Shown here: in pieces, positions 49,691-57,138 of the stretch
Layout of the letters: each line of letters starts with the position of its first letter
Position numbering within the stretch: the stretch's first letter is position 1
Source of the DNA: JAJDGF01 sp031549325
GTDB taxonomy: Bacteria > Bacillota > Clostridia > Christensenellales > Aristaeellaceae
Direction of reading: 5' to 3'
DNA length: 64,000 nucleotides
Assembly (NCBI GenBank): GCA_031549325.1
Contig: JAVBQA010000008.1
Span: forward strand, 1-64,000
Notes under the pieces: generated by a model
What the model was told of the DNA's origin: nothing
Databases searched by the model: none
What the model saw: the letters and a program-made list of their open reading frames with translations, nothing else
Made by a program: the position numbers and the translations under genes

Positions 49691-50332
49691 TCAGATTCCT
49701 TTATCATTATATTCGCACAGCCCATCCTGAAGCGGACAGCGCGCGCACTCCGGTTTTCTCGCATGGCAGCAGCGCCGCCCATGCCAGATGATGAGGTGGT
49801 GCGCGTGAGACCAGCGGGTTTTCGGCAGCAGCTTTCTCAGCTGCGCCTCGGTCTTGTCTGCCGTGTCGGCTTGGGCCAGCCCGATTCGATTGGCCACGCG
49901 AAACACATGCGTATCCACCGGGATCTGATCGTCCCCGAACGCCGCCAGCAGCACCACGCCCGCGGTCTTTTGCCCAACGCCCGGCAGCGCCATCAGCTGC
50001 TCGCGATCGTTAGGGACTTGTCCCCCATGTTTCTCCACCAGCGCCTGACAGGCCGCGACAATGTTCTTGGCCTTGGCATGGTACAACCCACACTCCTTGA
50101 TCAAGGGCTCCAGCTGCTCGGGCGTTAGTTTCGCCATCGCAAACGCGTCCGGATACAGCGGGAACAAGCGTTCGGTCACCAGATTTACACGCTTGTCCGT
50201 GCACTGGGCGGACAGGATGGTGGCGACCAGCGTTTCGAAGGGGTTTGAAAAATGCAGCTCGGCCCTGGCTTCCGGGTACAACCCTTCCAAAGCGTCCAGC
50301 ACGCGCGCAGCCTGACTGGCGGTCATCCTCAT
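49691..50332 (-). CDS. nth: Endonuclease III
   Basis: Base-excision repair glycosylase/AP-lyase for oxidised pyrimidines, 213 aa. The HhH motif is ALPGVGQKTAGVVL with catalytic Lys in GQKTA, the catalytic Asp follows in IPVDTHVFR, and the [4Fe-4S] cluster ligands are C-x6-C-x2-C-x5-C in CHARKPECARCPLQDGLC. Either ATG 50332 or 50326 could be the start. It ends four bases before the obg start, suggesting co-transcription. Confidence 0.95.
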   Translation of the reverse strand: MRMTASQAARVLDALEGLYPEARAELHFSNPFETLVATILSAQCTDKRVNLVTERLFPLYPDAFAMAKLTPEQLEPLIKECGLYHAKAKNIVAACQALVEKHGGQVPNDREQLMALPGVGQKTAGVVLLAAFGDDQIPVDTHVFRVANRIGLAQADTADKTEAQLRKLLPKTRWSHAHHLIIWHGRRCCHARKPECARCPLQDGLCEYNDKGI

Positions 50333-50431
50333 CAAACCCCTTCGCTTTTGTGTCGTTTTATTATACCAAAGCCATGCGGCGGTGGAAACCGAAGCATTGT
50401 TATTTTTAAGCGCTCTTGTTAAGTACGCGCA

Positions 50432-50704
50432 TCAATACGAGAGCGCCGCCAGCTTCGGGCGCCCGCCTCCCCGCCGGTCCACACTGTATAGCCCGATCAT
50501 GTTGGCGGGCCGCCCCGGCCCCAACAGGTTTTGAACCGCCTTGGTGTCCTTTAGGTCGAACTGCAGCGACAGTCCACAGCCGATGGCCACGTCTTTGGGG
50601 GTGGAAATCACGCGAACATTTAGCCCTGCGCGGCGCAGCACGCCTTCGTAACGCATAACCTGTTGCCTGGAACGAAAGGCGGCGACGCCAAATAGCTCAT
50701 CCAT
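50432..50704 (-). CDS. DUF3343 protein (putative Se/S carrier-like)
   Basis: 90-residue protein of the DUF3343 family. The family Cys is C43 in AIGCGLSLQF, and the opening ELFGVAAFRSRQQVMRYEGVLRRAG is typical. The family is proposed to carry sulfur or selenium and tends to occur with SelD, YedF and TIGR01977 cysteine desulfurase-like enzymes. Such an enzyme is encoded divergently 97 bases away. ATG 50704 is preceded by GAGGGA. No selD or selenium-dependent hydroxylase gene is in the window. Confidence 0.8.
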   Translation of the reverse strand: MDELFGVAAFRSRQQVMRYEGVLRRAGLNVRVISTPKDVAIGCGLSLQFDLKDTKAVQNLLGPGRPANMIGLYSVDRRGGGRPKLAALSY

Positions 50705-50719
50705 ATGCATTCCCTCTCT

Positions 50720-50750
50720 TTGCATAGCCAAAAAGGCTTCTCCATATAGT
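50720..50750 (+). promoter_or_regulatory. Possible promoter of the cysteine desulfurase-like gene
   Basis: TTGCAT (50720-50725) and TATAGT (50745-50750) at a long 19-base spacing, with a short inverted repeat AGCC-AAAAA-GGCT in the spacer. Weak evidence. Confidence 0.3.
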
Positions 50751-50801
50751 TTACGGCGGAGCGCTTACCGTGGTTCCCGTGCGCTCGGAAGGAAGTGCAA
50801 A

Positions 50802-51941
50802 ATGGAGATTTATCTGGACAATGCAGCCACCAGTCACCCCAAGCCACCCGAAGTGTTGCTGGCGATGAAGCAGGCGCTGACCGAGAACAACGGCAACCCC
50901 GGGCGCTCGGGCCACCGGCGGGCGCTGTCGGGTGCGCGCACGCTGCTCCAGTGCCGGGAGGTGTTGGCAGAGCACCTTGGCAATGTGGATCCGTTTGATA
51001 TCGCGTTAATGTTCAACTGCACCGACGCGCTGAATCTCGGGATCAAGGGCAGCCTGCACAAGGGTGACCACGTGATCTCGAGCTTGCTGGAGCACAACTC
51101 AGTGCTGCGGGTGCTGGAGGGTCTCAGGCTGCGCGGCCAGATCGACGTGACGCTGGTTCCGCCAAACGCTGAAGGCATCATCGAACCGGAAGCCGTGCAG
51201 CGGGCGATTCGCCCGCACACCCGGCTGATCGCGCTGACCCACGCATCCAATGTAACAGGCGCGATTCAACCCATCTCGGAGTACGCCCAGCTCGCCAACG
51301 GCGCGGGGATTCGGCTGCTGATCGACGGCGCGCAAGGATTCGGGCTGCTTCCCGCAGATGTGCTGAAGGAAAGAATTCCGTTGTATGCTTTCCCCGGACA
51401 CAAGGGCTTACTGGGGCCTCAGGGCACCGGCGGGCTGTATATCGCGCCGGGTATCGAGCTGAACACGCTGCGCGAGGGAGGCACTGGCTCCAGCTCCGAC
51501 AGCATGCGCCAGCCGGACGAGCGCCCGGAGCGCTACGAGAGCGGCACGGCCAACCTGCCGGGCGTCGCGGGCTTGCTGGCGGGCGCCAGCCACGTGCTCA
51601 AAAACGGCGAACAAATGATCGCGCACGAGAACGCGCTCACAGACCAACTGATGAGCGGGCTGAAGGGGATCGACGGCGTGACCATTTATCATCCTGCCGC
51701 GCGGCGCGTGGGCGTGATCAGCTTCAATGTGAACGACTTCACTTCTGGTGCGGTGGCCGATCGGTTGGACCAACTGGGGTTCTGCGTGCGCGGCGGTCTG
51801 CACTGCGCGCCTGGCGCGCACCGAGTCTTGGGAACGCTGCAGCGCGGCGCGGTGCGCGCAAGCATCGGACACCAAAACACGCCCGAGGAGATAGACGCTT
51901 TCCTGGGCGCGGTGTCACAGATCGCAAGAGCCGATGTTTAA
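50802..51941 (+). CDS. Cysteine desulfurase family protein (TIGR01977 type)
   Basis: Class V aminotransferase-fold PLP enzyme, 379 aa. The opening IYLDNAATSHPKP, PLP Lys K201 in FPGHKGLLGPQGTGG, and catalytic Cys C335 in RGGLHCAPGAH identify the EF2568/TIGR01977 branch rather than housekeeping NifS/IscS, whose Cys loop differs. This branch is associated with selenium/sulfur metabolism. Its TAA overlaps the TAA of the convergent carboxypeptidase gene in TTAA. Confidence 0.88.
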   Translation: MEIYLDNAATSHPKPPEVLLAMKQALTENNGNPGRSGHRRALSGARTLLQCREVLAEHLGNVDPFDIALMFNCTDALNLGIKGSLHKGDHVISSLLEHNSVLRVLEGLRLRGQIDVTLVPPNAEGIIEPEAVQRAIRPHTRLIALTHASNVTGAIQPISEYAQLANGAGIRLLIDGAQGFGLLPADVLKERIPLYAFPGHKGLLGPQGTGGLYIAPGIELNTLREGGTGSSSDSMRQPDERPERYESGTANLPGVAGLLAGASHVLKNGEQMIAHENALTDQLMSGLKGIDGVTIYHPAARRVGVISFNVNDFTSGAVADRLDQLGFCVRGGLHCAPGAHRVLGTLQRGAVRASIGHQNTPEEIDAFLGAVSQIARADV

Positions 51942-53044
51942 CCAAACTTCCAGTGCAGAAACACCCTACGCAACGCCTGCCCATAACTGCCCTTAGGCAC
52001 GTCATTTCTGGCCAGAAGCTCCACAACCGACTCGGTCTTGCCATCGATGGTGATGATGGCGTGCCCAATCCGCTGCCCTTCCTCGATGGGTGCGCTGAGC
52101 GGGTCCATCTCGATCAGCACCAGTGGCGTCTCGCTGGTCAGCACCGGCAAGTCCACCGACTTGGCGTACAGTGCGTCCACCCGCCTGTCAATGCCGCCGC
52201 GCACCCAGGGCGATATGGCCACATCGCCCTTGTTGAACAGGTGCTCGGCGTGGTAATTGGCAAAGCCCCATTCGGTCAGTTCGCTGGCGCTGTCGAACCA
52301 ACTGCCGCAGTTCAGCACGACGCCCACCAGTTCCATGCCTCCGCGTTCGCAGGAAAACACCAGGCAACGCCCGGCCCCGTTCGTGAAGCCGGTCTTGACG
52401 CCGGTGGCGCCCTCGAGCGTGTTCAGCAGCTTGTTCTTGTTTTCGAGCACCCGGGCGTACGGGTTGCCCGGCCAGGGGATTGTGGCCTTCTTTGTGGAGA
52501 CGATCTCACGGAACACGCCGTACTCCAACGCCTTGCTGGCAATGCGCGCCATCCCGAGCGCCGAGGCGCTGTGCCCCTTTGCGTCCAACCCGTGGGGATT
52601 GACAAAGTTGGCATCGGCATCCAGCTGAAGGGCTCTTGCGTTCATGCGCTTGGCGAAGACATCGGTGTCTCCGTCGATGTGCTCGGCGATGGCCACGGCG
52701 GCGTCGTTGCCCGAACGCATCAACAGGCCGTACAACATGTCGCGCATGGACAGTTGTTCGCCTCTACGCAGGTAGATCGACGTGCCTGGCACGCCGAAGG
52801 CGTTCTTCCCCGCCGTCACCACATCCTCCAATGAACTGTTCTCAATCGCCAAAAGCGCAGTCATGACCTTGGTGGTCGACGCCATTGGCAAGCGCTCGTT
52901 GGCGTTTTTTGCGTACAGTATCCGGCCGCTGCTGCGTTCGATCAGCACAGCGCCCTTGGCCTGAATGTCTGGCATCTCCTCCGCGTGCACGATGGTGGCG
53001 AAAAAAAGCAACAACGCCAAAAACAAAGAACCGCGTTTGCGCAT
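51938..53044 (-). CDS. D-alanyl-D-alanine carboxypeptidase (DacF/PBP5 type)
   Basis: Low-molecular-weight PBP, 368 aa, with a clear signal peptide (RKRGSLFLALLLFFATIVHA, cleavage near 21). Active-site motifs are S56-x2-K59 (ASTTK), S111-G-N113 and K217-T-G. The C-terminal domain is beta-rich. It trims the fifth D-Ala of peptidoglycan stem peptides outside the membrane. ATG 53044 is five bases from GGAGGGG. DacF is part of the sporulation programme in Bacillus, but this copy is not linked to spoIIA. Confidence 0.92.
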   Translation of the reverse strand: MRKRGSLFLALLLFFATIVHAEEMPDIQAKGAVLIERSSGRILYAKNANERLPMASTTKVMTALLAIENSSLEDVVTAGKNAFGVPGTSIYLRRGEQLSMRDMLYGLLMRSGNDAAVAIAEHIDGDTDVFAKRMNARALQLDADANFVNPHGLDAKGHSASALGMARIASKALEYGVFREIVSTKKATIPWPGNPYARVLENKNKLLNTLEGATGVKTGFTNGAGRCLVFSCERGGMELVGVVLNCGSWFDSASELTEWGFANYHAEHLFNKGDVAISPWVRGGIDRRVDALYAKSVDLPVLTSETPLVLIEMDPLSAPIEEGQRIGHAIITIDGKTESVVELLARNDVPKGSYGQALRRVFLHWKFG

Positions 53045-53120
53045 GGACACCCCTCCGATGAAGAATCATCATTGGATATGCTGCACAAGGCGGCTATAGA
53101 CTATGTGGACCGGACGTATC

Positions 53121-54269
53121 TCAGGATTCGACCTGAATTTGACAATCCGATGCCCCGAGGTACTGACAGAAGGATTTCAATGCATTTTCGCGCGCTAATA
53201 GTATTGATCGCGTGGGCTTGACACCCTTCTCCCACCACCAATGCTTGATGATAAGCTCGCCTTTTCTGAAGTGCTCCGGCTCGAACCGCGCCACGAAGCG
53301 GTCGCCGTGGGCGACTGGCAGCACATAGTAGCCGTATTCACGCTTGGCTTGTGGCGTGTATACCTCCCAGCGATAGTAGAACCCAAACAGCGCCTCGATC
53401 AGCTTGCGATCCCAGATCAGGTTGTCCAGCGGCGCGATGAAGCGCATTTTCGAATCGGGCCTTCCCTCCAGCGCATCCATCAGCACCTGTTCGTTTTGGG
53501 CCGGAATGAACATGGGACCCAGCCCTTCCACTTCGACCGGCAAAATCCGCTTCTGCTCCTCCAACCGCTTGAACGCCGCCGCCCGCCGAGCGGCGGTGAA
53601 CCCTGGCATAAACAGAAACGCATCGCTGGCGCGGTTCCACAGCAGTCCGACGGCGGAAATCCGGCGCAACAGCAGCCAGGCATAGTAATCCGCATCGTCC
53701 GGATGCGGATCCGGCGCAGTGATCAGCTCTCCAGGCAGGTGGTTCTCGATCAAATCGTAATAGCGCTGTGTGCCCTTTTTGTGGCTCAGAATCAGCTCGC
53801 CACGAAACCACAGCCCCTCCATCGCCGCGCGGGACAAGTTGGTCGGCCCCCAGGGCCAGTCCACCTTCTCCCCAAAATCAATATCTGACGAGCACAGGGG
53901 GCCGCGCGCCTTGATTTCCTCGATCAGCCGCGGATAGCTGTTGACAACCGGTTCCGCGTGGTACATCGAGCCATAGCCGGTGTTCCGGATGCGCCGAAAA
54001 CACGGGAAATCCTCGACCGGGAAGATGCACATGTTCTTGTCGAAGCCGTCCATCAGCACGCGCTCCTTACTATAAAGCGCATCGAAAAGCATGGCAGGTT
54101 GATAGTTCTCGATGCGGCTCTGCAGCACCAGATCAGGATTCCGCCCCACCACATTCAAAGGATCGAACTGCAAGGATCCAAGCCCTTTAACGTGGGACAT
54201 CAGCCCGCTGCGCGAACCAAAATGCAGCCGGAACAGGTACCTCCTTGCCTGCGCGCCCATGATGCGCAT
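53121..54269 (-). CDS. Winged-helix DNA glycosylase of the YcaQ/AlkX family
   Basis: 382-residue HTH_42-family protein. YcaQ/AlkX enzymes excise bulky or crosslinked purines, for example nitrogen-mustard and azinomycin lesions. The diagnostic N-terminal block LGSLQFDPLNVVGRNPDLVLQSR (about 30-52) and the C-terminal winged-helix segment with APLDNLIWDRKLIEALFGF are present. It begins on the base after the stop of the MrfA-like helicase gene, so the two are almost certainly co-transcribed. GAGG is only three bases from ATG 54269; ATG 54260 is an alternative start. Confidence 0.85.
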   Translation of the reverse strand: MRIMGAQARRYLFRLHFGSRSGLMSHVKGLGSLQFDPLNVVGRNPDLVLQSRIENYQPAMLFDALYSKERVLMDGFDKNMCIFPVEDFPCFRRIRNTGYGSMYHAEPVVNSYPRLIEEIKARGPLCSSDIDFGEKVDWPWGPTNLSRAAMEGLWFRGELILSHKKGTQRYYDLIENHLPGELITAPDPHPDDADYYAWLLLRRISAVGLLWNRASDAFLFMPGFTAARRAAAFKRLEEQKRILPVEVEGLGPMFIPAQNEQVLMDALEGRPDSKMRFIAPLDNLIWDRKLIEALFGFYYRWEVYTPQAKREYGYYVLPVAHGDRFVARFEPEHFRKGELIIKHWWWEKGVKPTRSILLARENALKSFCQYLGASDCQIQVES

Positions 54270-56534
54270 CTACCTCGCTCCAATCTCGTGAAGGATTTGC
54301 CCAAGCGCGATCTTAGCGTCCCTACCCGCGCCCGCGCCGATGCAGCCTGGACAGCCGTGCTCGCAGGGGCACTTGTCGAGCAACTCGCCCGCCTGAATGA
54401 ACAGCTCCATGTCCATCTCGAACACGCGGTCGGAGAGCCCAAGCCCACCCGGCGTGGCGTCGTTCAGGTACAGCGTTGGCCCTTGCGTAAACGGGTCGCG
54501 CACGTGATAGTGCACGTGGATATCCTGCGGCGAGCACATCAGGTACACAGGCGCGATGTGACGAATCAGGTGGGACAACCCAACCATGGCGCTCTGCATC
54601 AGATCCTTGCCGTGGCGCTGCTCCATGCCGTCGGGCATCACCCACCAGCAGGCGGTGGTGTGCATCTCGAGTTCGGGCAACGTCACCGGCCCCCAACCGA
54701 GATTTTCCCCGGTATCCAGCTTCATCTTCTTGAACAGCGTCACGATCTGGCTGACCAGCACCTCTCCCCGGCAGCGCTTCATGGCGCCCAGGGGCCGCTC
54801 GTCAAACGAGTCAAGCACCTTCAGACTAACCGTCAAGTCAGCGTCTGTGTAATAGTCCACATCCACTGCGCGGATGTAGGCCTTTTTGTCGTCGAAGTCC
54901 AGCGTTTCCACCTGATACTGCTTGCCTTCGTGCATGTAGATCGCATACTGATGCAGCAGCATGGGCACAGTGAAGCGATCCATCTCGCCGATGACGCGGT
55001 GTTTCCCAGGCATCGTGATATCGATGATCAGGAAGTTCTGGTCGGACGCCGAGCGCAGGCTGATGCCCGCCTGCGGAAACTCCTCGGCCATCCAATAAAA
55101 ACGGCCTTCAACTTCGCGCAGGATGTTTTGCTCGGACAGGAATTCCAGCATCTCGCGGGTGGAGTCGGCGTCGCCGAAGCACTCCCCTTCATCAAACGGC
55201 AGCTCGTAGGCGGCGCATTTGAAGTGATTCAGCTTGATGTACAGGTTCTCCGGGTTGATCAGCGCCTGCTCGGGCGACTGGCCGAAAAAATATTCCGGGT
55301 TGTTCACAATGTATTGATCCAGCGGGCCGGAGCTGGCCACCATCAGCAGCAGCGAGTCGGCGTTTCGCCTGCCCGCGCGCCCGGCTTGCTGCCAGGTGCT
55401 GGCGATGGTGCCCGGATAGCCGCACAGCAGACACGCCTCAAGCTGTCCGATGTCGATGCCTAGCTCCAGCGCGTTCGTCGAGACCACCGTTAGGATGTTC
55501 CCGGCGCGCAGCTCGCGCTCAATCTCGCGCCGAAGGGACGGCAGGTAACCGCCCCGGTAGCCGCGCACCTTGCCCGCGTCGCCCAGAGGCTCCCTCACCA
55601 TGTCCTTCAATTGGCGCACCATCACCTCGACTTGAAGGCGGGAGCGCGCAAAGATGATGGACTGGATCTCGTTTTTCAGAAACCCTGTGGCAAGTCGCTG
55701 CGTCTCATGCAGCACACTTTCGCGGATGCCCAGCTGCCGATTCACCACCGGCGGGTTGTACAGGATGACGTGTTTCGCGCCGGTTGGCGCGCCATTGTCG
55801 TCCACCAGCGTGACGGGCTTGCCGATCATGGTGGAGGTCAGTTCCCGTGGGTTCCTGATGGTGGCCGAACAGCAGATGAACTGCGGATTCGCTCCGTAGA
55901 ACGCGCAGATGCGGCGAAGCCGACGAATGACGTTGGCCAGGTTTGAGCCGAAGATCCCGCGGTAGGCGTGGATCTCGTCGATGACCACATACTTCAGGTT
56001 CTCGAACAGCTTCACCCACTTTGTGTGGTGCGGCAGGATGCCCGCGTGCAGCATGTCAGGGTTGGTGACGACCACATGCCCAGCTGTGCGGATGGCGGTC
56101 CTGGCGGGCGCGGGCGTGTCGCCGTCGTAGGTGAACGCCTTGATGTCGGCGCCCATCTCCTCGATGATGGAGTAGAGTTCGGCCACCTGGTCACTGGACA
56201 GCGCCTTGGTCGGAAACAGGTACAGCGCCCGCGCGTCCGGGTTCTTCAGGATTTCTGACAGCACCGGCAGGTTGTAGCACATGGTCTTTCCAGAGGCCGT
56301 AGGCGTGACGACCACAACGTCCTCACCGCGCGAAACGGCGTCGATGGCGTGGCGCTGATGGGTGTAGAGCTTGTGAATGGAGCGCTTCCCAAGCACCAAC
56401 CGAATGCGCTCATCCATATCGGCCGGAAAATCCAGATACGAAGCAGGCCTGCTGGGCAATTCCCGCCAGCAGGTCACATTGTTCATGAACATGGGATTGT
56501 TTTTGAGCGCGCTCAGGTATTGGCTGAGGTTCAT
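54270..56534 (-). CDS. mrfA: DEXH helicase of the MrfA/YprA family with DUF1998 zinc domain
   Basis: 754-residue superfamily 2 helicase. Motif I is TPTASGKT, motif II DEIH (VVIDEIHAYRG), motif III SAT, and motif VI QQAGRAGRR. The C-terminal DUF1998 region ends with the four-Cys zinc site C722, C724, C728, C731. B. subtilis MrfA acts with the exonuclease MrfB in nucleotide-excision-independent repair of mitomycin crosslinks. No mrfB homologue is adjacent here; the neighbour is a YcaQ-type glycosylase. It lies 25 bases after nrdG. Confidence 0.9.
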   Translation of the reverse strand: MNLSQYLSALKNNPMFMNNVTCWRELPSRPASYLDFPADMDERIRLVLGKRSIHKLYTHQRHAIDAVSRGEDVVVVTPTASGKTMCYNLPVLSEILKNPDARALYLFPTKALSSDQVAELYSIIEEMGADIKAFTYDGDTPAPARTAIRTAGHVVVTNPDMLHAGILPHHTKWVKLFENLKYVVIDEIHAYRGIFGSNLANVIRRLRRICAFYGANPQFICCSATIRNPRELTSTMIGKPVTLVDDNGAPTGAKHVILYNPPVVNRQLGIRESVLHETQRLATGFLKNEIQSIIFARSRLQVEVMVRQLKDMVREPLGDAGKVRGYRGGYLPSLRREIERELRAGNILTVVSTNALELGIDIGQLEACLLCGYPGTIASTWQQAGRAGRRNADSLLLMVASSGPLDQYIVNNPEYFFGQSPEQALINPENLYIKLNHFKCAAYELPFDEGECFGDADSTREMLEFLSEQNILREVEGRFYWMAEEFPQAGISLRSASDQNFLIIDITMPGKHRVIGEMDRFTVPMLLHQYAIYMHEGKQYQVETLDFDDKKAYIRAVDVDYYTDADLTVSLKVLDSFDERPLGAMKRCRGEVLVSQIVTLFKKMKLDTGENLGWGPVTLPELEMHTTACWWVMPDGMEQRHGKDLMQSAMVGLSHLIRHIAPVYLMCSPQDIHVHYHVRDPFTQGPTLYLNDATPGGLGLSDRVFEMDMELFIQAGELLDKCPCEHGCPGCIGAGAGRDAKIALGQILHEIGAR

Positions 56535-56559
56535 TGGCTGCCTCCCTGGTTGCCGCGAT

Positions 56560-57054
56560 TCACTCGCTTATGCATTCAACGGCTTTGCCCGTTTCCAACG
56601 ACTTTCGTACGTCGATCAGCCGCTGATTCCTTGAGCCGCGAAAGCGCAGCTCCAGCGTGCGCTGATCCTGCTCGAAGCGCCCGTCGATCAACACATCGCA
56701 CAACGCCAGCAGCGTTCTCGCATCCGCGTCTTTCATCAGTTCCTCAAATGTGTAGCCGCTGTAGGCCCACACGCTCAGTCCGGCCTGTCGCGCAGCGCCG
56801 GCGAGCTCCGCGCAGGCCAAACTCTGCGCAAATGGCTCGCCGCCGGACAGCGTAATCCCATCCAGCAGCGGATTGTTCAGAAACTCCCGGATGATCTCCC
56901 AGGTCTGGGCATCCCGGCCGCCACAAAAGTCGTGGGTCTGCGGGTTGTGGCAGCCGGGGCACCCGTGTGGGCACCCCTGTGTAAACACCGTGTACCGAAA
57001 CCCCGGCCCATCCACGATGGAATCATTCACCGTTCCAGCAATGCGTATTCTCAT
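56560..57054 (-). CDS. nrdG: Anaerobic ribonucleotide reductase activating enzyme
   Basis: Radical SAM activase (164 aa) that installs the glycyl radical on NrdD. Cluster motif C28-x3-C32-x2-C35 is TQGCPHGCPGCHNP, and GGEPFAQ is the SAM-binding segment. ATG 57054 follows GGGGGA; a TTG nine codons upstream is possible. It comes 84 bases after nrdD on the same strand. Confidence 0.95.
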   Translation of the reverse strand: MRIRIAGTVNDSIVDGPGFRYTVFTQGCPHGCPGCHNPQTHDFCGGRDAQTWEIIREFLNNPLLDGITLSGGEPFAQSLACAELAGAARQAGLSVWAYSGYTFEELMKDADARTLLALCDVLIDGRFEQDQRTLELRFRGSRNQRLIDVRKSLETGKAVECISE

Positions 57055-57138
57055 GTCATTCCCCCAGGCTGGGTTTCTCAAAGGATACTTCTCCCTTGGG
57101 CAGGGTTTGAGGACAGCGCCGAAGCGTTCTCCGCGCCC

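Noticed and set aside
53958..55463. A 501-codon open frame antisense to ycaQ and mrfA
   Set aside because: Low-complexity His/Gln/Arg-rich translation; the minus strand has intact helicase motifs and a zinc site over the same bases.
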